Source: Paracoccaceae bacterium
GTDB taxonomy: Bacteria; Pseudomonadota; Alphaproteobacteria; Rhodobacterales; Rhodobacteraceae
DNA: 7,288 bases
Assembly (NCBI GenBank): GCA_025458985.1
Contig: JALORM010000083.1
Location: 1 to 7,288, forward strand
Direction of reading: 5' to 3'
Part shown: in pieces, positions 1-5,471 of the stretch
Layout of the letters: every line of letters starts with the position of its first letter
Position numbering within the stretch: the first letter of the stretch is position 1
Translations under genes and position numbers: made by a program
Notes under the pieces: generated by a model
Told to the model about the DNA's origin: nothing
What the model saw: the letters and a program-made list of their open reading frames with translations, nothing else
Database searches by the model: none

Positions 1-354
1 GTCGCCTCGTCGATGATCGCGGTGCCGAACCGCTTCGTCTACGGCGCCTCGAAGGCCGCGCTGATCGGGCTGACGAAGGCCATCGCGGTGGATTTCGTGA
101 CGCAAGGAATCCGCGCGAACGCGATCTGCCCGGGTACGGTCGAAAGCCCCTCTTGGCACGAGCGCGTCGCAGCCCAGGGCGCGGCGGCGGGCGGTGTCGA
201 GGCCGCGCGGGCGGCCTTCATCGCGCGGCAGCCGATGGGCCGGATCGGCCAGCCGGACGAGATCGCGATGCTGGCGGTCTACCTCGCCTCGGACGAATCC
301 GCCTTCGTCACCGGACAGGCCTTTGCGATCGACGGCGGATGGACGAATACCTGA
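1..354 (+). CDS. Short-chain dehydrogenase/reductase (SDR), 3' part only
   Basis: This is the C-terminal 117 residues of an NAD(P)-dependent SDR oxidoreductase; the frame is open to the window edge, so the start lies outside. Visible SDR marks are the catalytic YxxxK (Y14 and K18 of the visible part), the ICPGTVESPS segment that contacts cofactor and substrate, and the C-terminal YLASDESAFVTGQ and IDGGW motifs. The catalytic Ser normally lies 13-14 residues before the Tyr and so falls at or just before base 1. The run VPNRFVYGASKAALIGLTKA and the TVESPS block resemble 3-hydroxybutyrate dehydrogenase type 2 (BDH2) and the 2-keto-3-deoxy-L-fuconate dehydrogenases of sugar catabolism. The substrate cannot be fixed without the N-terminus and the upstream genes. 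Family membership is certain; the sugar-acid versus hydroxybutyrate role is inference. Confidence 0.93.
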   Translation, partial: VASSMIAVPNRFVYGASKAALIGLTKAIAVDFVTQGIRANAICPGTVESPSWHERVAAQGAAAGGVEAARAAFIARQPMGRIGQPDEIAMLAVYLASDESAFVTGQAFAIDGGWTNT

Positions 355-375
355 AACAGCCGCGACCGTAGGCGC

Positions 376-400
376 CCGCGGCAGCAGCCAAGCTGCCGGG
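376..400. terminator. Hairpin between convergent genes, possible terminator
   Basis: A perfect 7-base stem (CGGCAGC at 379-385, GCTGCCG at 392-398) with a 6-base loop, extendable by CC/GG across a one-base bulge. It sits in the 47-base gap between the SDR stop and the small membrane protein stop, so it could serve both strands. No T-run follows on either side, so intrinsic termination is only possible, not shown. Confidence 0.4.
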
Positions 401-401
401 C

Positions 402-569
402 CTAGAAGGGCGTTGCACCACCCACCAGCATCACGGTGAACGCGGCTCCGGCGATGACGCGTGCGCTGCGCACGTTGGGCAACAGGTTCAGACCGAAGGC
501 GAGCAGCACGACATAGAGAAGGAACAGGACGGCAAACCAGCCCACCGCGATGTTGAACAGAATTTCCAT
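402..569 (-). CDS. Small hydrophobic membrane protein, 55 aa, unknown function
   Basis: The minus-strand frame runs from ATG (569-567) to TAG (404-402) and encodes 55 residues. The protein begins MEILFNIAVGW and ends GGATPF. Residues 3-30 form one long hydrophobic span, and residues 38-52 a second, shorter one. The only charged residues are E2, R34 and R37; the two Arg sit in the connecting turn PNVRSAR, so positive-inside logic predicts a hairpin with the turn in the cytoplasm. A purine-rich ribosome binding site, AAGGAAGGGG (587-578), lies 8 bases before the ATG. The gene is divergent from the PepSY/two-component group and shares its regulatory region. I recognise no family. The hydrophobic content, clean two-span layout and ribosome site make it likely real. 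A role as a partner of the neighbouring sensor kinase, as MgrB is for PhoQ, or as a stress-induced membrane peptide is inference only. Confidence 0.66.
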   Translation of the reverse strand: MEILFNIAVGWFAVLFLLYVVLLAFGLNLLPNVRSARVIAGAAFTVMLVGGATPF

Positions 570-577
570 GTGTCGAT

Positions 578-587
578 CCCCTTCCTT
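578..587 (-). promoter_or_regulatory. Ribosome binding site of the 55-aa membrane protein gene
   Basis: AAGGAAGGGG on the minus strand, 8 bases upstream of the ATG at 569. It is one of the main reasons to accept this short gene, because the adjoining PepSY and response regulator genes lack such a site. Confidence 0.6.
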
Positions 588-591
588 CTGT

Positions 592-615
592 CCGGCGGGT
601 TCACCTGTCCGCCGG
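592..615 (-). promoter_or_regulatory. Stem-loop in the leader of the 55-aa gene
   Basis: A perfect 7-base inverted repeat, CCGGCGG (592-598) and CCGCCGG (609-615), around a 10-base loop. It lies just 5' of the ribosome binding site of the small membrane protein gene and would fall within its untranslated leader if transcription starts near 640. It might modulate translation or be chance in GC-rich DNA. The loop contains a lone GTTCAC, the half-site seen in the operator at 661-699. Confidence 0.3.
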
Positions 616-660
616 CGCCGACTCGGTGTCGCCCCCGGTATCCGGAATGCGCTTTCCGTC

Positions 661-699
661 GTGAACGTCCGACGAACAGGCTGTTCATGCCCGGTTCAC
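661..699. promoter_or_regulatory. Mirrored pair of TGTTC-N7-GTTCAC boxes (PhoP-box-like or LexA-box-like)
   Basis: The plus strand at 682-699 reads TGTTCATGCCCGGTTCAC. The minus strand at 678-661 reads TGTTCGTCGGACGTTCAC. Both are TGTTC-N7-GTTCAC, with the repeated GTTC exactly 11 bases apart, and they are back to back around base 680 with three bases between them. One box therefore faces each divergent gene. An 11-base direct repeat of this type is the layout of the PhoP box, (T/G)GTTTA-N5-(T/G)GTTTA, which fits autoregulation by the adjacent PhoP/FeuP-type regulator. It also matches the alphaproteobacterial LexA box, GTTC-N7-GTTC. The repeats are seen directly; the identity of the binding protein is inference. 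Confidence 0.62.
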
Positions 700-708
700 G
701 CGCCGACT

Positions 709-714
709 GATATT
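709..714 (+). promoter_or_regulatory. Candidate -10 element of the PepSY/two-component promoter
   Basis: GATATT matches TATAAT at four of six positions and starts 11 bases after the second GTTCA half-site ends. No recognisable -35 hexamer stands at 16-18 bases upstream, as expected when an activator bound at 682-699 replaces it. Predicted transcription start is about 720-723, at the start codon itself, so the mRNA may be leaderless. Confidence 0.4.
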
Positions 715-722
715 TCCGACGA

Positions 723-1268
723 ATGCGACGCAATGTCCTCATGATCGCCACGCTTGGCACGATTGCGGTTCTGACAACAGGACCGGTGCTGTCGCGCGAG
801 CTCGCCCAGGACGAAATCCGTCGATTCGCGGCCTCCGGGCGTGGGGTCGATCTTGCCAGCATCCTCGACATGGTCAGCCGTGAAGTGCGGGGCGAGGCGA
901 TGGATGTCCGGGCCTTCGACGTGGGCGGCGTGCACTACCGCATCCTCGTCAAGCGGCCGAACGGCGAAATGGTCGGCGTCGTCGTCGACGCGCGCACCGG
1001 GCGATTCGTCTCGCCGAATTCGCGCGTCGCCCGAACGATCCGGGCCGAAGCTTCCGCCCAGGCCAATGGCCGCGGGCGCAGCCAGGCCCCGGGCCGATCG
1101 GGCAATGCGCCCGGCAACAGCGGCAACAGCAATGCGGGCGGCAACGGCAACGGCAACGGCAACGGCGGCGGTGGCGGCGGCGGTGGCGGCGGCGGCGGTG
1201 GCGGCGGTGGCGGTGGCGGTGGCGGTGGCGGCGGCGGTGGCGGCGGCGGTGGCGGCGGCAAGAATTAG
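723..1268 (+). CDS. Secreted PepSY-domain protein with poly-glycine tail
   Basis: A 181-residue protein. MRRN followed by a hydrophobic stretch (residues 5-23) forms a Sec-type signal peptide, with likely cleavage near residue 24 (VLS/RE); there is no lipobox Cys, so the mature form should be periplasmic or exported. Residues about 27-97 fit one PepSY domain, ending in the typical strand pair HYRILVKRPNGEMVGVVVDA and TGRFV. PepSY domains are found in envelope and peptidase-inhibitor proteins, and single-domain forms often sit beside two-component genes. Residues about 110-147 are rich in Asn, Gly and Ser, with NG repeats, and residues 148-179 are 32 consecutive Gly before a final KN. No ribosome site precedes ATG 723; an in-frame ATG at 741 would shorten the signal peptide and lose its Arg pair, so 723 is preferred. 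The gene lies 42 bases upstream of the response regulator and probably shares its transcript. Confidence 0.88.
   Translation: MRRNVLMIATLGTIAVLTTGPVLSRELAQDEIRRFAASGRGVDLASILDMVSREVRGEAMDVRAFDVGGVHYRILVKRPNGEMVGVVVDARTGRFVSPNSRVARTIRAEASAQANGRGRSQAPGRSGNAPGNSGNSNAGGNGNGNGNGGGGGGGGGGGGGGGGGGGGGGGGGGGGGGGGKN
1164..1259 (+). repeat. GGC/GGT triplet repeat encoding 32 Gly
   Basis: Thirty-two consecutive glycine codons, only GGC and GGT in irregular alternation, preceded by four AACGGC (Asn-Gly) units at about 1143-1166. Such a tract is prone to slippage in whole codons and could vary in length between strains. The mixed codons suggest either some age or selection on the peptide. On the other strand it reads as poly-proline, which is not a gene. 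Confidence 0.95.
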
Positions 1269-1281
1269 GCCATTGCCTCGC

Positions 1282-1299
1282 CACAATCTTGCTGTTGTG
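1282..1299 (+). other. Small inverted repeat between PepSY and response regulator genes
   Basis: CACAA (1282-1286) and TTGTG (1295-1299) around an 8-base spacer in the 42-base gap. The stem is too short and AT-rich to be a convincing terminator; it could be a weak mRNA hairpin. No clear ribosome binding site is visible between it and the ATG at 1311. Confidence 0.2.
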
Positions 1300-1310
1300 A
1301 TTCCAGCACC

Positions 1311-1973
1311 ATGCGTATCCTTCTTGCAGAAGACGAAATCGCCCTCAGCGACCAGATCCGCAGGGCGCTTGCGGCCGAAGGCCATGCCGTGGATGTCGCC
1401 GCCGACGGTATCGAGGCGGGGCACCTCGGCGAGACCGAGCCCTACGACCTGATCGTGCTCGACATCGGCCTGCCGCTCCGCGATGGGCTGTCGATCCTCA
1501 AGGACTGGCGCGGGGCCGGCGTGGCCACCCCCGTCCTGATCCTGACTGCGCGGGGCAGCTGGTCGGAAAAGGTCGACGGCCTCGATGCCGGTGCCGACGA
1601 CTACATGACCAAGCCGTTCCACATGGCGGAACTCGCCGCGCGCGTCCGCGTCCTGCTGCGCCGCAAGGCGGGCTTCACCAGTCCGGTGTTCGAACGCGGC
1701 GACGTGTCGCTGGACCTGCGATCGGGCCGGGTGGTCCGCGCCGGCATGATCGTCGACCTGACCCAGCAGGAACTTGCGGTGCTGACCTATCTTGCGCACA
1801 ACGCAGGCCGGATGATCACCCGCACCGAGCTGTCGGAACACATCTACTCCTATGACGGAGACCGCGATTCGAACACGATCGCCGTCTTCGTCGCGCGGCT
1901 TCGCAAGAAGCTCGGATCCGACCTCATCGTGACGTCCCGCGGCCGTGGCTACATGATCGACATGCCCGCATGA
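1311..1973 (+). CDS. OmpR-family response regulator, PhoP/FeuP type
   Basis: A 220-residue DNA-binding response regulator, full length for the family. The receiver domain (1 to about 118) has the acidic pair E7-D8, phospho-acceptor D51, T79 and K101. The segment LTARGSWSEKVDGLDAGADD followed by YMTKPFH closely parallels enterobacterial PhoP (ESWQDKVE and DYVTKPFH), which places it in the PhoP/FeuP branch. The winged-helix domain (about 125-218) has the expected recognition-helix region DSNTIAVFVARLRKKL and wing end RGRGYMI. In rhizobia FeuP controls cyclic glucan export; in enterobacteria PhoP handles low Mg and antimicrobial peptides. The regulon here is unknown. The stop codon overlaps the kinase start by ATGA, so translation is coupled. 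The best candidate target visible is the box pair at 661-699. No strong ribosome site precedes ATG 1311. Confidence 0.95.
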   Translation: MRILLAEDEIALSDQIRRALAAEGHAVDVAADGIEAGHLGETEPYDLIVLDIGLPLRDGLSILKDWRGAGVATPVLILTARGSWSEKVDGLDAGADDYMTKPFHMAELAARVRVLLRRKAGFTSPVFERGDVSLDLRSGRVVRAGMIVDLTQQELAVLTYLAHNAGRMITRTELSEHIYSYDGDRDSNTIAVFVARLRKKLGSDLIVTSRGRGYMIDMPA

Positions 1974-3322
1974 GATCGCTGCGCCGCCGCGCGATCTGGG
2001 GCGGAGTGCTCTGGGCCGCGCTGTCGGCGGGGCTCGGGTTCTTCGCGCTTCTGGTCTACTTCGACCGGACCTCGGGCCTGCGGTTCGATGCGGCCCTTGC
2101 CGCGCTGCACGGGCAGGCGACGGTCGCGCTTGCGAACGCCGAAGGCGACGCGGATGAGATGTCGCTCTACCTGACTGATCCCGCCTTCCAGCGCCCCTAT
2201 TCGGGTCTCTACTGGCAAGCGTCAGATGGCCAGGGCACGCTGCTTGCCTCGCGCTCGCTGTTCGATGCCACGCTGCCCGACGAGCCTGCCGCAGGCCAGG
2301 CGGCCGCCTACTGGGAGGGTGCGGGCCCCGACGGACCAGTCCGTGGCATCGCCCAGCAGGTCCGGCTGGAGGATGGCGCGGTCTGGGACCTGCGCGTGGC
2401 GCGGTCGCTGGCCGACCTGGACGCCGAACGCAGGCTGACGCGGCAGAGCCTTGCGGCCGCCTTCGCGCTTGTCGCCGCGCTGAGCGTCCTTGGCGCAATC
2501 CTGCTGACGCGGCAGGCGCTGTCGCCGCTTGGCCACCTGCGCGAGGATGTGCTGCACCGCTGGGACGCGGGCGAACGGCTCGACCCCGAGGCCTACCCCT
2601 CCGAGGTGGCGCCGCTGGTCGCGGACATAAATACCCTTCTCGACCGCAACCGAAAGGTGATCGACAGCGCGCGCCGTCAGGCCGCCGACCTGGCCCATGC
2701 GCTCAAGACCCCCGTTGCGGTCCTGCGCAACGAGGTCGAGCGCCGCGTCAGCCGCAGGGACGCTCTGGCCGAGGCGCGCGAGGCGGTCGCCCGGATCGAT
2801 GCGCAGATCCTGCGCTCGCTCGCGCGGACGCGCGCCGGCAACGCCGCCGCCGCGGGATACCGCACCGATCTGGCCGAGTCGGCTGCGCGTCTGTCGCGGC
2901 TGTTCGGGCGGATGCCGGGTGCGGCGGCGCGCAGCATCGAGGTCGAGGTCGCGGAAAGCCTGACCGTGGGCATGGACCGCGAGGACCTGGAGGAGGTGCT
3001 GGGCAACCTTCTCGACAACGCCGTGAAGTGGGCCCGGGGCAAGGTGCGCCTGACGGCGGGTCCGCTGGGCGCGGCGGTCGCGGTCCGGGTCGAGGACGAC
3101 GGCCCCGGCGTGCCCGAGGATCGCCGGGCCGAAGTCCTGCGCCCGGGCGCGCGGCTCGACACCAGCGCGCCGGGGACCGGCCTCGGCCTGGCCATCGCAT
3201 CGGACCTCGTCGAGGCCTATGGGGGAACCATCACGCTTGGCGCGTCCGAGACGCTGGGCGGGCTGTCGGTGACGCTGGTCCTGCCCAGCCGGATCGGCGT
3301 GCTGGAGGCGCCGGGGGAGTAG
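1970..3322 (+). CDS. Sensor histidine kinase, PhoQ/FeuQ type
   Basis: A 450-residue inner-membrane kinase, partner of the response regulator it overlaps. TM1 lies at about 10-31 after the basic MRSLRRR start, and TM2 at about 161-180, enclosing a periplasmic sensor of some 130 residues that carries the DPAFQRPYSGLYWQ signature (70-83) seen in PhoQ/FeuQ-like alphaproteobacterial kinases. A HAMP-like linker spans about 181-232. The dimerisation helix has phospho-acceptor H243 in DLAHALKTP. The ATPase domain shows the N box NLLDNAVKW (N346, N350), the G1 box EDDGPG (375-380), and the G2 box PGTGLGLA (401-408). All catalytic motifs are intact. The phospho-acceptor context HALKTP is the PhoQ-like form. 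Signal is unknown; divalent cations, envelope stress or a PepSY/small-protein partner are all possible by family analogy. Confidence 0.94.
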   Translation: MRSLRRRAIWGGVLWAALSAGLGFFALLVYFDRTSGLRFDAALAALHGQATVALANAEGDADEMSLYLTDPAFQRPYSGLYWQASDGQGTLLASRSLFDATLPDEPAAGQAAAYWEGAGPDGPVRGIAQQVRLEDGAVWDLRVARSLADLDAERRLTRQSLAAAFALVAALSVLGAILLTRQALSPLGHLREDVLHRWDAGERLDPEAYPSEVAPLVADINTLLDRNRKVIDSARRQAADLAHALKTPVAVLRNEVERRVSRRDALAEAREAVARIDAQILRSLARTRAGNAAAAGYRTDLAESAARLSRLFGRMPGAAARSIEVEVAESLTVGMDREDLEEVLGNLLDNAVKWARGKVRLTAGPLGAAVAVRVEDDGPGVPEDRRAEVLRPGARLDTSAPGTGLGLAIASDLVEAYGGTITLGASETLGGLSVTLVLPSRIGVLEAPGE

Positions 3323-3332
3323 CGCGGCCTCA

Positions 3333-3352
3333 CGGGTCCTTGCCCGGACCCG
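3333..3352. terminator. Hairpin between kinase and acyl-CoA dehydrogenase genes
   Basis: A perfect 7-base stem, CGGGTCC (3333-3339) and GGACCCG (3346-3352), with a 6-base loop, sits in the 38-base gap between the convergent stop codons. It would serve both strands. No T-run follows, so it is a plausible bidirectional terminator rather than a clear one. Confidence 0.5.
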
Positions 3353-3360
3353 GCGGCGGG

Positions 3361-4953
3361 CTAGCCGGGCGCCAGCCGGGCGAGCAGCGGCGCGGGGTCG
3401 AGATCGACCGTTCCCACAGTCTGCCGCCGCGGCGAAAGCCGGGTGGCCGCGAAGGCCGCCGCCACCGCGGGCGGCGTGGTGCGGGCCAACGCGGCGGCGG
3501 CCAGCAAGAGCGCGGTGTCCTCGGCGAAGGCGCGGGCCTCGGCCTCGTCCGGCAGGCGCCGCCAACGATCCTGATAGGCGGCAAGCGCCGCATCGTAGGG
3601 CGCCGAGATGCCGAGTCCGGCGGAAAGCTCGGCCCGCAGCACCTCGCCCGCCAGCGGCACCCGGGCGAGCGTGCGCAGGATGTCGAGGCAGATCACGTTG
3701 CCCGAGCCTTCCCAGATGCCGTTCAGCGGCGCCTCGCGGTAGAGCATCGGCAGGGGCGTGTCCTCGACATAGCCCATCCCGCCCAGCACCTCTATCGCCT
3801 CGGCGACTACCCGCGGGCAGAGCTTGTTGTTGAGGTACTTGGCCAGCGCCACGCCAAGCCGCGCGAAGGCCCTGTCGGCCTCGTCTGCGCCATCGAAGGC
3901 CCGTGCGACACGGAACGCCAGCGCCACGGCGCCTTCGAGGTCGAGCGCGAGGTCGGCCAGGACGCGCGCCATCAGGGGCTGGTCGACCAGCCGGCGCTGG
4001 AACGCGGTGCGGTGCGCGGCCCAGTGCCAGGCCTCGGCCAGCGCCGCACGCATGATCCCGGCAGGCGCCACGGCGGTGTCGAGCCGGGTGTGGTGCACCA
4101 TGTCGAGGATCGTGGCGATCCCCCTGCCCTCCTCGCCCAGCCGCCAGGCCAGCGCGCCGTGGTACTCGATCTCGGCCGAGGCGTTGGCGCGGTTACCAAG
4201 CTTGTCCTTAAGCCGCATCAGGTGGATGTCGTTGAGCCGCCCGTCGGGGCGCCAGCGCGGCACCAGGAAGCAGGTCAGGCCCACCGCAGTCTGCGCCAGG
4301 GTCAGGAACGCATCCGACATCGGCGCCGAACAGAACCACTTGTGCCCGGTCAGCTGCCACGCGCCATCCGCGGGTTCGGCCCGGGTCGCGGTCTGGCGCA
4401 GGTCGGACCCGCCCTGCTTTTCGGTCATCGCCATGCCCATCGTGGCGCCGCGCTTGGCATCGGACGGCATGTCAGACGGATCGTAGGCCGCAGAGACAAG
4501 CCGCGGCCGCCACGCCGACTCGAGCCCCGGATCGGCGGCGAGTGCCGGCACCGCGGCATAGGCCATCGTCATCGGGCAGGAGGTGGCGGGTTCGAGGGTC
4601 GAGTGCAGGTAGACCATGGCCGCGTGCGTCGCGTGGCGCCCGCCGGTCCAGGGCCCCGCCGCATAGGAGAGACCGAGGCCGAGACCCAGAAGCGCGTGGT
4701 AGCCCGGGTGGAACTCAACTTGGTCGATGCGGTGGCCGGCCCGGTCGAAGCGGTGCAGAAGCGGCGGGTGCCTCTCGGCCGCGCGGGCCGCCGCCCTCAT
4801 CTCGGGCGCGGCCAGTGCAGCGCCATAGGCCGCAAGCGCCGAGGCGTCCGCCCCGGCCGACGCCGCGGCCTGGCGCAGGGCCGCGTCGGCCGCCCAGGGG
4901 TCACGATCCTCGGGCGGTCCGGGCTGGTTGGTCACCTCGTGCGTCGGGCCCAT
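3361..4953 (-). CDS. aidB: AidB-type acyl-CoA dehydrogenase
   Basis: A 530-residue flavoprotein of the AidB branch of acyl-CoA dehydrogenases, close to the 541 residues of E. coli AidB. The chosen ATG (4953) gives MGPTHEVTNQP, which lines up with the AidB N-terminus THTVFNQP; earlier in-frame ATGs up to 5121 would add a low-complexity extension running into the ftsB gene. Family blocks seen are CPMTMAYAAVPAL, the FAD-contacting MGMAMTEKQGGSDLRQTATR, LTGHKWFCSAPMSDA, LKDKLGNRANAS, VAEAIEVLGGMGYVE, and IWEGSGN with the expected catalytic Glu at E415. E. coli AidB belongs to the adaptive response to alkylation damage and has isovaleryl-CoA dehydrogenase activity and a DNA-binding C-terminus. Here the last ~100 residues hold 11 Arg, no Lys and 11 acidic residues, so DNA binding is not obvious. 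The gene stands alone, divergent from ftsB. No strong ribosome site is visible. Confidence 0.92.
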   Translation of the reverse strand: MGPTHEVTNQPGPPEDRDPWAADAALRQAAASAGADASALAAYGAALAAPEMRAAARAAERHPPLLHRFDRAGHRIDQVEFHPGYHALLGLGLGLSYAAGPWTGGRHATHAAMVYLHSTLEPATSCPMTMAYAAVPALAADPGLESAWRPRLVSAAYDPSDMPSDAKRGATMGMAMTEKQGGSDLRQTATRAEPADGAWQLTGHKWFCSAPMSDAFLTLAQTAVGLTCFLVPRWRPDGRLNDIHLMRLKDKLGNRANASAEIEYHGALAWRLGEEGRGIATILDMVHHTRLDTAVAPAGIMRAALAEAWHWAAHRTAFQRRLVDQPLMARVLADLALDLEGAVALAFRVARAFDGADEADRAFARLGVALAKYLNNKLCPRVVAEAIEVLGGMGYVEDTPLPMLYREAPLNGIWEGSGNVICLDILRTLARVPLAGEVLRAELSAGLGISAPYDAALAAYQDRWRRLPDEAEARAFAEDTALLLAAAALARTTPPAVAAAFAATRLSPRRQTVGTVDLDPAPLLARLAPG

Positions 4954-5086
4954 CGCCGCCCAGTGTAGCGCAGGCGCAGCCCCCGAGGAATTCCCGACAA
5001 AGGGGATTTTCAAGCCGAATCGCCTGTGCCAATGTGGCCCCCGGACCGCCCGGGAGAGGCGGCAGACCGAGGCAGCGAACCGACCC
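4954..5086. promoter_or_regulatory. Divergent intergenic region between aidB and ftsB
   Basis: These 133 bases must hold the aidB promoter (-) and probably the ftsB promoter (+). On the minus strand TTGAAA at 5013-5008 could be a -35, but no good -10 follows at 16-18 bases; TACACT closer to the start (about 4970) is a weak alternative. On the plus strand I see no convincing promoter. A single GAATC (GANTC) at 5017-5021 is a possible CcrM methylation site, of doubtful meaning. Confidence 0.35.
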
Positions 5087-5389
5087 ATGAGCGTCGCCCC
5101 GAACCGTCCGGCCCTGGGCACGGTGGCCTACTTCGGCCTCGCGCTGACCGCGGGCACCTACTTCACCTTTGCCGCCGTCCAGGGCGACTACGGGCTGTTC
5201 CGCCGCATCCAGACCAACGCCGAGCGCGAGCGCCTTGCCGCCGAGCTGGCCACCCTCGAGGCCGAGGTGGCGCGGATGGAGAACCTGACCAGGCGGCTGT
5301 CCGACCAGTACCTCGATCTCGACCTGCTGGACCAGCGCGCGCGCGAGGTGCTGGGCCTGATCCGCCCCGACGAGATCGTGATCCGCTGA
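5087..5389 (+). CDS. ftsB: Cell division protein FtsB (septum formation initiator family)
   Basis: A 100-residue bitopic membrane protein. A short cytoplasmic tail (1-8) precedes one membrane span (about 10-31), the QGDYGLF motif typical of alphaproteobacterial FtsB, and a periplasmic coiled coil (about 39-75) rich in Glu, Leu and Arg, then LDLLDQRAREVLGLIRPDE, the conserved C-terminal block of the FtsB/DivIC family. FtsB binds FtsL and FtsQ in the divisome and helps trigger septal peptidoglycan synthesis. The ATG at 5087 is chosen because it puts the span at the normal distance from the N-terminus; the frame stays open upstream to 4928 but that would overlap the aidB start with unconserved sequence. 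A GAGG about 14 bases upstream is a poor ribosome site. Position just before pdhA is a known conserved arrangement in Rhodobacterales. Confidence 0.92.
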   Translation: MSVAPNRPALGTVAYFGLALTAGTYFTFAAVQGDYGLFRRIQTNAERERLAAELATLEAEVARMENLTRRLSDQYLDLDLLDQRAREVLGLIRPDEIVIR

Positions 5390-5413
5390 TCTGCCTGCAT
5401 GGCTGCCTTGCGC

Positions 5414-5427
5414 CCGCCGGTAGGCGG
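5414..5427 (+). terminator. Weak hairpin after ftsB
   Basis: CCGCC (5414-5418), loop GGTA, GGCGG (5423-5427) lies 25 bases after the ftsB stop. The stem is short and no T-run follows, so ftsB and pdhA may or may not be one transcript. Confidence 0.22.
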
Positions 5428-5471
5428 CCGGGCAAATTCCCGCTCGCATCCCGCGCGCCGCTCTGGTATGG

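Noticed and set aside
1143..1259. Triplet tract as a CRISPR or minisatellite array
   Set aside because: There are no spacers or longer repeat units; it is an in-frame Asn-Gly and Gly codon run inside a coding region.
935..1261. Minus-strand frame with a long poly-proline N-terminus
   Set aside because: It is the reverse complement of the GGC/GGT tract and has no ribosome site or conserved segment.
696..2498. 600-codon open frame on the minus strand, including a poly-Ala/Thr stretch
   Set aside because: It runs antisense to the PepSY, regulator and kinase genes, has no domain I recognise, and its low-complexity run is just the complement of the glycine triplets. GC-rich DNA gives long spurious frames.
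2222..3565. 447-codon minus-strand open frame
   Set aside because: Antisense to the histidine kinase and out of phase with aidB; no motif or start signal.
3028..4968. 646-codon plus-strand open frame
   Set aside because: It is Arg/Gly-rich with no recognisable domain and lies opposite the well-conserved aidB gene and the 3' end of the kinase gene.
5017..5021. GANTC site (GAATC) upstream of ftsB as a CcrM/GcrA cell-cycle control point
   Set aside because: GANTC sites also occur inside genes in this window (for example 106-110 and 295-299), so one copy here is not evidence of control.
4954..5121. Upstream extension of aidB to ATG 5121
   Set aside because: The extra 56 residues have no family match and overlap the ftsB start, while the AidB N-terminal homology begins right after the ATG at 4953.
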